From: Adineta vaga | Taxonomy: Eukaryota > Rotifera | Assembly: GCA_021613535.1 (NCBI GenBank) | Contig: CP075496.1 | Location: forward strand, 6,200,001-6,264,000 | Reading direction: 5' to 3' | DNA length: 64,000 nucleotides | Shown: one piece after another, positions 1-11,087 of the stretch | Layout of the letters: every line of letters starts with the position of its first letter | How positions within the stretch are numbered: position 1 is the stretch's first letter | Notes under the pieces: model-generated | Seen by the model: the letters and a program-made list of their open reading frames with translations, nothing else | Told to the model about the DNA's origin: nothing | The model's database searches: none | Translations under genes and position numbers: made by a program

Positions 1-703
1 ATAATCGAGATGAAAAAGATGTACTAGTTGGTAATGGTTTATTAAAATCATCATCACCAATTGTAGTTGACGTACCAAATGTTCGTACTACATCAGCAGC
101 AAGATTTGATAGTTTCTGTTTGATATCATTTGCAAATGTATTATTAGTTTTAAATGAAACTATACGATGTTGACGAGGACGAATTTCTTCCTCATCACTT
201 GAGACTGAGGATGAGGATGATGTTGATTGATCATAAATATCTCGAGAATTTTGATCATCAACTTCAAATTCATCATCAAAATCGGGATCTTCAGCTGGAG
301 AAAACACAGGTTTCATTCGTTTTAATGGAGCCAATGGTTTTGATGTTGAATCCTATCGAAAGAAAAGAAGTATAGCTGTATTGTATTTATATAAATATAT
401 ATATAGAGATTAGTTTACATGTGTAGGTGATTTTACTTCAGGTTTATTTATCTGACGTGAATTAGTATTATGACTGCTATTACGTATTAATTGTTGTGCT
501 AAATTCAGATAATTGATTTTTTTCACACGTTTGGTAAACGCTTCATCTGTTTCATTTTCATTGCGTATAATTTGATGATCTTTAATGAATTGATTAAGAC
601 TTGTTGTTGTTGATAAGTCCGTTTTTTGTAAATAATCATGAAGAAAATCGGACGATGAGGATGATTTCTCTTCAGTGATAACATTTTCATTGGATTCACT
701 CAT
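1..703 (-). CDS. Acidic Ser-rich hypothetical protein (3' end beyond window)
   Basis: Two exons are visible: 703..419 and 352..<1, joined by a 66-bp GT-AG intron (353..418). The first ATG is at 703; the frame stays open further upstream but has no ATG. The visible protein of about 212 residues opens with MSESNENVITEEK and is hydrophilic. It has an acidic Asp/Glu stretch, a Ser run and a more structured-looking piece, FKTNNTFANDIKQKLSNLAA, before it leaves the window. No signal peptide or membrane segment is seen. I do not recognise the family, and the missing C-terminus may hold the diagnostic domain. The upstream neighbour on the same strand is the MBL-fold gene, about 720 bp away, so the two are probably separate units. 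Confidence 0.6.
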
Positions 704-1425
704 GATTGTTCTATTTATACAACAACGAATACTCAATCAATATATTTAATTATATATACAACAATAAAGAAGAAGAATATGAAGTAGTGACTTGACTTTT
801 CATCTCATCTCATCTCAAAAGTAAAAGAAATTTAGAAGGATAAAAATGAACCAATAGTAATCAATGAACAAGAAAAGATGTCGCCGATTACTAGATTATG
901 GAATTATATCATATAGGTGATTTATAAAATATGATACATGGAATATATGTGAGAAGAAACCATATATATCATATTTTATATAATTTTGTTTATTTTTAAT
1001 TCTCTGTCTCTAGCAATTATTCGTGGGCTTATGTGTGAATAGATAAGCCAAATATGTATCAATGGTATTTTAATAATAACATGACTAATAAATAAAATAT
1101 AATTTTGAATATATATTATTAATATTTATGTCTTGAAAAGTATGCCTATACTTCTATGATTTATGGAAAACGAATGTGCTAAGAGGACAATATAAAAATG
1201 TAAATTCATATGATTAAACAGCTCAATGGAATGTGCTAGTGTATGATAGGGAAATAGAAAGAAATAATAACAAGAATCATTGGAAATCAAGTTTGAAGGT
1301 GGATATGAATACAATGCTGTTTCTGTATATATATATATATAGTACACGTCCACATTCATTGCTAAATTGTATACAGCAATAAGATGAGGATATGGATGTA
1401 TTTTTGTTAAAAGTTGATTAAAGTA
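704..1425. other. Intergenic, no gene seen
   Basis: AT-rich spacer between two minus-strand genes. It contains a short (AT)n run near 1328-1342 and a 77-codon minus frame (1126..1359) of low complexity that I regard as chance. Confidence 0.5.
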
Positions 1426-2259
1426 TCAATTGGTATCTTGTGCAATTGCTCTACAATATCGTTCTCCTGATCGTTGCACAATCTGTTGAGCGTTTTCAAG
1501 AATCACTCCATCAGTACCATAGATAGTAAAAGCATCATAAAGTCTATCATAGTTTACAAGTTGTAAATTTTCCATGAGTCGTCTAATTTTTTTTTCATTG
1601 AGTGGAATGTAGTTTAAAAAACTGTGCATGAATGTAACTTGTGTCGAATCCATACAAATTTGAGGATCATCGCCACTTAGTAACACGCCCTTGTGAGATG
1701 CTCCTTCCGGCCAATATAATGCTTGTGAGCCGTCAAAATGTCCACCTGTACGAATAAGTTTCAATTTTCCATCGAATAAATCTTTCGTAGTACCATCCCA
1801 AAATTGAATACATTGATCCGGTCTCACTACCCACGTTTCAAGATCCTTATGAAGATAAATAGGTACGTTACCAAATGCATGACTCCAATCCACCATAGTA
1901 GTAAAAAAATGTGGATGAGAAATGGCAATGGCAGTAAGACCGCCTAATTTATTGATAAAATCGATAGTATTTTGATCGAGGAATGAAATACAATCCCAAA
2001 GAATATTACCATACGATGTTTGTACTAGAAATGCACGTTGACCAATTCCAAGTCGTGGCTCTGTCCATATTGAAAATAATCCATCTTCTTCACATTTAAA
2101 TTGATTTTTATGTTTGCCCAACACTTCTTCCCGTGTCGTCCATTCTTGTCCAGTCTTACCAACGTAATGTCGTTCGTCTTCACAGATCAAACAATGTGAA
2201 GGTGGTGCCGATGCAGATGGATATTGAATACCACAGTTCAAACATATGTGACAATTCAT
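1426..2259 (-). CDS. MBL-fold metallo-hydrolase of a mainly bacterial/fungal/plant family, with N-terminal zinc ribbon
   Basis: Single uninterrupted exon of 277 aa, starting at ATG 2259; a further in-frame ATG at 2319 would add 20 hydrophobic residues. The N-terminus has a rubredoxin-like ribbon: CHICLNCG at residues 3-10 and a second Cys pair (HCLIC) near residue 28. The metallo-beta-lactamase-like core follows. The usual HxHxDH is reduced to SHPHFFTTMVDW, and GGHFDGS and LLSGDDPQ look like later metal or active-site loops. The order (ribbon, GQRAFLVQT, LWDCISFLDQ, ISHPHF, YLHKDLETWV) fits, from memory, a family of uncharacterised hydrolases in bacteria, fungi and plants. Substrate is unknown. 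It lacks introns while nearly all its neighbours have them, so horizontal acquisition is a reasonable inference. Confidence 0.85.
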   Translation of the reverse strand: MNCHICLNCGIQYPSASAPPSHCLICEDERHYVGKTGQEWTTREEVLGKHKNQFKCEEDGLFSIWTEPRLGIGQRAFLVQTSYGNILWDCISFLDQNTIDFINKLGGLTAIAISHPHFFTTMVDWSHAFGNVPIYLHKDLETWVVRPDQCIQFWDGTTKDLFDGKLKLIRTGGHFDGSQALYWPEGASHKGVLLSGDDPQICMDSTQVTFMHSFLNYIPLNEKKIRRLMENLQLVNYDRLYDAFTIYGTDGVILENAQQIVQRSGERYCRAIAQDTN

Positions 2260-3915
2260 CGGAAAATCGAATAGATTGCTGAAGAAAAACAGAGTTTTAA
2301 CTCGACAAACATGTTTCATGTGTGTATTTCAAGAACGATTTGAAAACAATGTCTATCGATAGCGTTTGTCACGATTGATTCCGATAGTAAGATACAAAGA
2401 AAATAATACCGATACACTATACTTCAGCTCTTTTACCACTCATAAAAGATCAGAAGCAACACTTTACTACTGTACTCATCTGAGCATACAGTGTTGGATT
2501 CTTCCTATTTTTGAATTTGCTTTTCTTAGACATTCTCATCAGGTTCTTTTGAAAGATCGAATTACTAACTATTTTATCTGGCTGATGTATAAATCACTAT
2601 AAGGGGACACATTTGACTGTCGGTCATTCAATACCATTTCTTGTACAATAGCCTGTTCAGATCTGTATTTATTATATAAATACGATGTAAGTTAGATTTC
2701 GTACGATTCAACTCAATCTACAATTGTATACATGTATGCATATCTACCCTAGAAGCGCCTCCTCAAACAAGTCGGATAAACGATTGTGTTATTTGTGAAG
2801 AAAAATCTTTATGAAATTTTTGAGGTCGGGCAAAATGAAATAACTCGAAGTTAACCTAGATGAGACTTGAAAGAATGTTTATCCACAATTGCGGCACATG
2901 ACAGATAACATTTGATAAGACGAAAAGCGAATAAATAAATAAACAGCTATATTATACTTCTTTTTACATCTCTAAAGATCAATACTATGTGTACAGATGT
3001 ATCAATTGAGGACGAAACATTTATGTAATAGTATTGTGTCGAACTGATCCGAATATCAACCATTCATTTTAACACATGTATGTCATCTGTGTACATCTGA
3101 CTCAACGTTGTTTGTCAAAACCAAACTATCAGGCTTTGTTCAGATATCTTCTTAAGTTTTTAAACTTATCATTCGAACATCGAAATATTTTCTCTGTTTT
3201 TCTGTATGATATTATAGAAATTATGGATCAAGCATAGTAAAATAAACAAAAAGATACATATAGTATTATTGTATTTCATGCTATTATACCATGATACTTT
3301 ATTATTTTAAAAGATGGAAATGCTATTTGAAATTCTGTTGATGATACTGGTTTTCATTTCTCCGAATAAATTAGCATTCAAATTGTTATCATATCACTAA
3401 TCACAAATGTTAACCTCAATTTTCAAAGATGATTAGCTGACCTATCTATCAGTTGAGTGAATCTAATAAAAGATATAAACTTTCTATTCGCATTTACCAC
3501 ATCACTATTGTGTTTACTTTACATGACTATACTTCTGTGTCGTGTCAATATGAATATAAGATAAAGAAAATGATATGACTTTGAACATCGTATGGTTCAA
3601 CTAATATGTCAATGGCGACATCTGAGATTATATTGAACATTTTTTGAACCCTTTTATAAGATTATATTTGTGATTAAGATAAAATAATGTACAGTTGAAA
3701 ATTAAAGATTTCATTCCTTTTTGTCGAAATTTATATAGAATCCATCTATCGTTCAAATATTGCTGACCAATGGTCAATTCCTTTGAGATGCTCTTCTGTG
3801 TAGCCATATTTGTTTGTTTATATTCATCATATATATTAGCATTTGACTTTTTTATCCTTAGTTCAATAGTTACAAATCAGAACTTTTGAATTATAAATTG
3901 AACCATCAGTTGATA
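2260..3915. other. Intergenic between divergent MBL-fold and syndecan genes
   Basis: About 1.65 kb with no open frame that I can support. A 78-codon + frame at 2366..2602 has no family signal. No repeats beyond ordinary A/T runs. It should hold the promoters of both flanking genes. Confidence 0.5.
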
Positions 3916-4882
3916 ATGTTTATTCAACTGTTGGTTACATCTAGTTGTCTTATTCTTATTGTTCAAGCAGCAGCAACAAACAGTTCAAAAGGTCAAAGTG
4001 CTGATGCTTTGACTTTACCTAAACAGGGTCCATCACTGTATGATGATTATGACTTAAATGATCCTAAAGTATCAGGAACAAATGTTGAAGGTAGTGGTGG
4101 TGCAGCAAGTCTGGACGAATATGCTGATGACGAAGAAGAAGAACAATTATCAAAAGTAACTGCTAACAGTAGTACAACTACAACCGCAATTATGATTACA
4201 ACGAGACCGACTACTTCAACAACAAGTCGTACAACAACGATTAGAACAACAATAACATCATCATCATCATCATCATTACCATCACGAACAACTCAATCAA
4301 CAACAACTACGACTCAATCAACTACGACGACTACTTTCGCTAATCGATGGACGAAAACGACAACATCTAATTATGATCAAACAAAGAAGAAAGCTCAAAG
4401 TAGTACAACATTATCAACTCAAGTTTTTAATGATCTAGATGCAAGTGAATTTAAAGATGAACATGAAGATTATACAGATGATCTTGAAGATGATGCTTAT
4501 TACAATGAACCAACAATATCAACGAAAGGTTCAACAACAATAATTCCATCGTCTCGATATCCAATTCTTACAACGCGACAATCTTCTACTGGAAATCATA
4601 CTACACCTTTATGGATGCTCTTCAGTTTTCTTACGCGTCCACCCATTGCAGCAGGTATCCTTGCTGGTAAGTTATTTTAATTGAAACGAAGAATTTTTCA
4701 AACTAATTTTTATTTGAATACTTCTAGGTTTAGCCATAGGTATTTTAACTTCGATTATTCTTCTTATCTGTATTATTCGACGTTATCATACACGTGAAAA
4801 ATCTCACTCATCGTATACAACAGGTTTACTTTATCCTAATCAATATGGTTATTCCAAATCACCACAAGAATTCTATGCATGA
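3916..4882 (+). CDS. SDC: Syndecan (heparan-sulfate proteoglycan core protein)
   Basis: Two exons, 3916..4666 and 4728..4882, with a 61-bp intron; 301 aa. Start chosen at ATG 3916 because it gives a clean signal peptide (MFIQLLVTSSCLILIVQA). The ectodomain is Thr/Ser/Asp/Glu-rich. It has possible glycosaminoglycan sites, notably an EGSGGA motif before an acidic stretch, and a mucin-like Thr run at about residues 85-145. The second exon gives the transmembrane helix, a basic stop-transfer (IIRRYHTREK), a Tyr-containing tail and the C-terminal EFYA motif that binds PDZ proteins such as syntenin in known syndecans. This EFYA end is diagnostic. AATAAA-like signals lie near 5100, 30 bp before the converging LRR gene ends. 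Confidence 0.9.
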
Positions 4883-5130
4883 TACGATCAATCGTTCTTT
4901 TTTTCTATTACACGGATTATCTTATTCTTTGTTGTTGTTTTGTTCAGTAGCATTTTTCAAAAAATTCTATTCAGCTCAATTCGATGTCTCTGCCATATCT
5001 CAGGAATATGAACATTTATATTTGTGCGTGTGTGTATGTGCGTGTCAGATCACTACAGATATCTTATTGTTTTTCTTCCTTTTGCTTATAAATGTAGAAT
5101 AAATAAAATATTCATTTGTCTTGTCTTCTA

Positions 5131-6846
5131 TCAATATTTTCTTTGTTTATTTCCATGAGAAATAATTACACTTTCATTTGATACAGAAGAATCTACTGTT
5201 GATGCCATTGAAGTTATTTCAATTTCAGTCATTGAAGATTGAATAAATGAAGTAGATGATTCATTATTGTGATTAATAATACTATAAAATGTTAGTTCAG
5301 ATTCGTCCGAATCAGAATATTTTCGTTGATAAAATGAACTATTGCGAGGATTAGAATTCATGTTTATGTTTTCAATAGAACGGTATTGATCAAACCGTGT
5401 AGGTTTTTTATCCGTATTAACTATGATTAAAACAAAAAAAGATATACGAAGGTCTGAACGATTATCTATATTCTTAACTATCCGAGGTCACAAATGATTC
5501 TTCTCATTGGTCAATGATCGTTACCCCCATGACAAATTGACCTCGAATAAGGTCATAGATACAACTAAGCGTTTTCTTTTTCAAAACTTTCTTAATATAA
5601 TCTTTGCATACCACGTTTAGTCACACTTGATACGAATTGTTGATTTTTCCGTTTGTTAATTAAACCATTAATATTCTCTTGTTTTTTTCCTTTAAAAAAG
5701 TGTCCTGATAGAATGACATATAGACAGACTATTGTTACAAGAAGTAAAACAAGGACAAATGGTATGATGGCACCTGAGGATATATTGTCTCTCTTTGAAG
5801 ATGTTTCCGTCTTGAAAGTTGTTGTTATTAATTCTTTAATTGATGAGAAATTTTTGAATTGTTGATCGCTGCGAGACAATTCATGATCAGTTGTTGTTAT
5901 TAATTGTGAATTTTTTTTCCATGATAGAATTTGACATGTTTGATATTCTTTCACACATAGTTGACGGTATGTTTGATTTTGTAATTCAATCAATGAACGA
6001 ATATCACATATGGTACGTTGATCATCGAATCGTTGAGATTGACAATGTTGAAAATGAATTTTGTTCAATGGTAAATAAACGAATGAACAATCACAATGAA
6101 TGTTTCTATTCACTTCAATTGTTAATAATTTTTTTGATTGAAATAAATTATCAAAAAGACAAAGAGGAAGATGAAAATGTTCATCACATATGATCAATGT
6201 CAATTGATTTCGTGTTGTTAATGATCGAATCCATTGATCTTGATTTGGTTGAAAAAGTTCATTGGAATTATTTAATATCAACGTTCGTAAACGACGTAGT
6301 TGAAAGAAAAATGTTTGTGGTAAATGTGAGATCTGATTATCAGATATATCCAAAAGAGTTAGTTTTGAACTTGAAAGAATTGTTGTTTGATTAAATTGAA
6401 GTTTATTCTTATTTAAATAAAGACTTTCAATCGAAGATTGAGAATAACAGGATGGAATTGATTGAATTTGATTTTCTGTTAAGATTAATTTAATAATTGT
6501 GGAGATTTGAAAAATATGACAAGAAATAATTGAAAGTGAATTGGAACTTAGATCAAGAATTAGATTTTGATGAAGTGTTGTTTGAAGAAATCGTGTTAAA
6601 TTCCATGGTATTTCAGAAAGTTTAGCATTTTGACATGTTATATGATAGCCTTTAAATGAGATCTAGTACGAACAGTTTAAGGAAGAATCTAAAACTTTTA
6701 CCATCGAATGCTGAATAACACTGACAGAAAGTTGGACAAGTATCTGTCGATTCATAAACAAAATGAGATTTATTTATAAAGAATGGTATTAACTTACGAA
6801 TAGGAGAGACATGAATGCATAGAAAGAGAAGAACTAGTAATAGCAT
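5131..6846 (-). CDS. Leucine-rich-repeat single-pass membrane protein
   Basis: Model: exons 6846..6702, 6649..5612 and 5420..5131, 490 aa. The signal peptide (MLLLVLLFLCIHVSP) is followed by an LRRNT-type Cys cluster (CPTFCQC then ITCQN), about five irregular leucine-rich repeats (for example LLDISDNQISHLPQTF) and a Cys-rich LRRCT (HCDC, HCQSQ, TICD). Then come a Ser/Thr stalk, one transmembrane helix (IIPFVLVLLLVTIVCLYVIL) and a basic-to-Ser-rich cytoplasmic tail. Without the last intron the frame stops at 5592, six codons past the donor. I prefer the spliced form because the acceptor at 5421 is strong and the third exon is open in the right frame. Likely an adhesion or signalling receptor; ligand unknown. 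It converges on syndecan. Confidence 0.75.
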
Positions 6847-7993
6847 TATGATTCATTGAAGTTAAATAGATTTAACTTGGCGGTAACTTTTAGTTATGTT
6901 ATAATTTACATTTTCGAAAATGTGATCGTTTTGAAATTTATTTTTGATCAAAGAACAAGCTTTGTTTCTCCATATTACATCATAAAACAAAATCGTAATT
7001 GTCATGTTCAGTAAACTTCTTTTGTTAATAAACATCATTGTTTAAATGGCTTCTGATGACGAACTTTTCTTTCTTTTTTTCTCTTCACTTCATTGACAAT
7101 ATAATCCTATGTCTTAGATCATGTTATAAAAAATCAATCCGATCATCTTCTTCTTTTGTTAATGTAGTTTTACATGCTTGATTTATTAGTTAATTTAATT
7201 CATGAAGAGAAAAAGAAATAACCTTCAAATTATGAAATTCTTGATCTATTTCCTTTTTCCTATCGGAAGTGTGCTATTTCCTTTGTTGATCATAGAAGAG
7301 TTCTTTAGATGTGAAGAAAAAAAAATTTTTTCTTTTTTCTCATTAGTAAAATTTGAAATTTATAAAATAAACAATTGAATTTTAGAGTAATAATAACAAT
7401 ACTCAAATTGAAAACTTTCTCTCCTTTTAAAAAAAATGTGAACTCGATGAAAAAGAAAGGTCAACCACACTATCAGCTGTTTCGTTCTTTCATTCACGAT
7501 CATAGTTGACTTTCTTCTTTCTCTCTCTCTCTCTTTCGGTCTTATTCATATCGTTCATAGCTAATAGTGAGGTGCTGGCATAAAGCAAAAGAGAGAGAGA
7601 GAGAGAGAAAGAGAAAGACAGAACGTGTGCACATGCATGTATAGAAAAGAAAACACGCATGAATCTTATCGTCGTCTGTCATTAGTAGACAGAAGGAAAT
7701 GTGTCACTATAGACACATCGGTTGATTTTCATGTTAACTTATTCAACACATTTCACTAGATAGATAAGAAAGAGAGAGAGAGAAAACTATCGTAATTATC
7801 AGTGGTTCTAATTCTCCTTTTATTTTGTTACATCTGTGTTTCTCATGAACAAACAATAATGATGTAATCAACTATTTGTGTCTACTAATCTTTTCTTCTT
7901 CTTCTTCTTCTTCTTCTTTTTATTTTCTTTATCTTACGTTTATACTTGCAATGGATATTTTAGAAAATATCTAGTTTTTGTCTTTAGATTAGA
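6847..7993. other. Divergent promoter region with simple repeats
   Basis: Spacer of 1.15 kb between the 5' ends of the LRR gene (-) and TMEM198 (+). It holds CT and GA tracts (about 7519-7540, 7591-7620, 7768-7785) and a TTC run just before TMEM198. No coding frame is supported. Confidence 0.5.
7894..7917. repeat. (TTC)n microsatellite
   Basis: About eight TTC/CTT units in a row, 77 bp upstream of the TMEM198 start codon. Confidence 0.8.
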
Positions 7994-9891
7994 ATGAAAA
8001 ACATGACAATGAATCGAACAAGTACAGAAGAATATTGTGATTTAAAATTACCAACTCATTATGAATTACATTGGTTAATTGCTTATATATCATTGGCATT
8101 GGTTGGATTATTCTATGCTATTCTTGGTAAAATGCTTCATTTATTTTTATTTTTGAAAAAAAAACTTATCCTTTTTGTAAATGAAATTCTTTCAGGTTAT
8201 CGTTGGTGGCGTTTGACAATGTTTATAACATCGTTTAGTCTTGGTTCACTTCTTCTTTATATTATTCTATCAACTCAACCAACAATGAATGAATCTCAAT
8301 TAATTGGTGTTTCATGTTCAATTGCTTTACTATTTGGTTTAATAAATATCTTATTACAATATGTCGGTTTATTTATTAATGGATTTTGTTTTGGTTTAAT
8401 TCTTTCAATCATAACATTTATTATTTGGGATATAAAACAACGTGCCAATGGAAGTAGTACATCATTTTGGTTAATTATTGCTCTTATTTTAATTGTCGGA
8501 TTATTATGTGCGATCTTAGCATTACGTTTTCAAAAATTTATGTTAATTATCACATCATCATGTTTGGCTGGAGTATGCCACGTTTTGGTCTTAGATTATT
8601 TCCTTCAGTTATCTCTCTTATTACGTTTCGTTCATAAACGTCTTCTTTTTGAATTAACAGCAACTTTATGTATTCGTCATTGGATTATTATATTGATTTT
8701 ACCGATTGTCATGTTATTTGGTATTATTATACAGTATACATGTACAGGAAGAAATTATGATCATCGAGATTCATGGCATAGAGGTATGAAACGAATAATA
8801 GCCAGCTGTGTCTTTTAGTCTATTCAAGCATATTTAATTCCATTAGTTAGGGTACATTTCTCACGAAAGAATCGACTCTTTTTATCATTAAACGGATGTA
8901 TTGACCTTGAACTCTTTTCTATGATCGGACACATGTACGTACGCTTATCTTAAAGAGAATGTCGAGCAGATAATATGGTAACATTGAATGGCTAATTATA
9001 TTCTCATTGATGTAAAGAGAAAAAAAATTAGATGAGATATCGACATATTTATCGAGACAGACTAATCTTCTTCGATCAATAGAATAATTCTCCAAGGAAA
9101 TAATCTTCATTTTTTTCTTTGTTTTCTATCTTTTTTAGTTATCCATGCAGGCCATAAACGATATAAAACAGCAAATCTAAAAAAAATTCGTCGACATTAT
9201 GAACAAGATTCACTTCGACAACAGATAATTCCTGATGAAAGTAATCGTTTTCGATATTTTTATCAACTACGACGAGCTAATGGTGATGCACTTTCATCGG
9301 TAAATTTATTAGTTTTCTTCTTCTTCCTCGTTTTCTGAAACAGAAGTTCTTTAAATGATCTAATTTGTCAACATCAATAAATGTGTATTTAGATATACAC
9401 AAGCACGTTTGGCCTTCCATATGTCAGACATCTAATCATTGAATAGTGATGAATTAATATTCGGATTGTTCATATGTTGGTTTCATTTGAAAAAGAGGCA
9501 CACAGAGAGAGAGAGAAAGATCAGGTCAAGGATAGAAATGTCTTATGTAAATAGTTTGGATGATGAACGATAAAGTTGTATTGATGACGTCAAAGTATCG
9601 AAGCAATCTGGGAGAACAAATAGCTCAGTAGGTGTTTAGATGACGTAACTGTATTCATATGATACCTAGCATAACATATCCATATGTTTTCTTGTTGATG
9701 ATAACCAGACACATTTATTCATTTAGGATTTTATACAAAATGTACGACAACAAAACTCAACAGTAATTCGTATGAATAATAATGAAGATAATAATAATAA
9801 TAATACTTCGAATTCTACAAAGACAACTGGAGTAGTATCAACAAAAAAAGATACCGATAGTACAACAACTACATTAACACATTTAATCTAA
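7994..9891 (+). CDS. TMEM198: TMEM198-family multipass membrane protein
   Basis: Exons 7994..8126, 8196..8783, 9139..9299 and 9727..9891; 348 aa (human TMEM198 is about 360). Seven hydrophobic helices are packed into residues 25-245. The GYRWWRLTMF stretch after helix 1 and the tail from the third and fourth exons (basic region, then DFIQNVRQQN) match the layout of TMEM198, a scaffold linked to Wnt/LRP6 signalling in vertebrates. Intron 1 is 69 bp, in frame and stop-free, so retention would add 23 residues. Exon 3 has two in-frame acceptors 12 bp apart (exon start 9139 or 9151); I used the first. The extreme C-terminus is Asn/Thr-rich. Confidence 0.85.
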
Positions 9892-11087
9892 AGATAACGT
9901 TGATTTTGATCAGCAAAATCTATATGTATTCTTTGATGTTTCTTTTTCTTTTGCTTCTCAGGAATTGTCTTTATTTTATTATATATTCATTTTTGGCGAA
10001 CGAAATAAATTTACGTATGAACATAGATGTAGAAAGAAATAATTGTTACAAATTTGGTCATTCAAATCACGTATAGATCCATAAATATCATTGAGATTTG
10101 GAAAATTGATTTGTTGTGAATATCTACTCGATTGATTCCATTGTTCGGCTATTAAATGTCTTGAAGTAATTATGTGTATAACGATTGTTTACATCGGTTA
10201 CTTAGTCAGACAGATACATATCAGTTCATTGTCAATCAACATATCCCAACAACTTGTTTATATTCATTCAAGGAATCGATAATAATGTCTTTTCAATGCA
10301 GTTCGTCAAAAGGAAAACATTTAGAAGGAAGAAGATAGATAGATAGATATCGTATTCAAATATTTATTCCTTTATTAAAATATATATACTTATATATCAA
10401 TCAAGAAATGTTCAGATACTTGATAACGATAATTGTCGTTATTTGTAGAATATCCGAATTCATTCAAGGTAAATACGAAGTAGAGAGTTCTAAGGCCAAG
10501 GTTCTGTGCATATTTCTCCTCAGTAGCAAAGTTACGTATATACTTCTTCACTTTTTTTTCAATATTTTGCTAAAGGCATTGTATAGAAATTTTCGAATTA
10601 CCATCCAAAATCATACAGTTATGGCCATCGATTACATCAACATCTGATCAGTTTACAATGACACTAGAAAATGCAATTCACGTTCATATTCAGTAATATA
10701 TTAACAAAGAGCATAATGATGTCGTAATCTAAACTAATACAATTTAATCATTGGAAGAGAACTTTATTTTAATGAGAGTAAAAGTGATTAACATCATATG
10801 ACTAACTGTACTCTGAATTAAGTCATGTACTATAATAATGACCTTTGTCCGCTATTAAGAAATTGAAACTATACATGAAAACTTAATTGACGAATAGCAA
10901 TTTTTGAACATTAACTGCCGTTATAATAACGAATAAGAAAAGAAAAAGAACAAATCCACTGAACCATGACTATAACATTCATATTGCACGTAGATAAAGA
11001 AAACAAGTCAACACAGACATAAAGAAGAAAAAAAAACGAAATTAAAACTCAACCATTTATTTATATTATTAAAATCTTAAACAAAAA
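9892..11087. other. Intergenic, no gene supported
   Basis: 1.2 kb between two + genes. AATAAA-type signals sit near 10005 for TMEM198. A short (GATA)n run lies near 10335-10350. A frame at 10408 would encode a signal-peptide-like start but has no credible continuation. Confidence 0.45.

Noticed and set aside
1126-1359. 77-codon minus frame with signal-like hydrophobic content
   Set aside because: Begins within an (AT)n tract, has no conserved features and lies downstream of the MBL-fold gene.
10408-10647. Frame beginning with a signal-peptide-like sequence, followed by GTAAAT
   Set aside because: No downstream exon with matching phase or conserved content was found; composition is that of AT-rich spacer.
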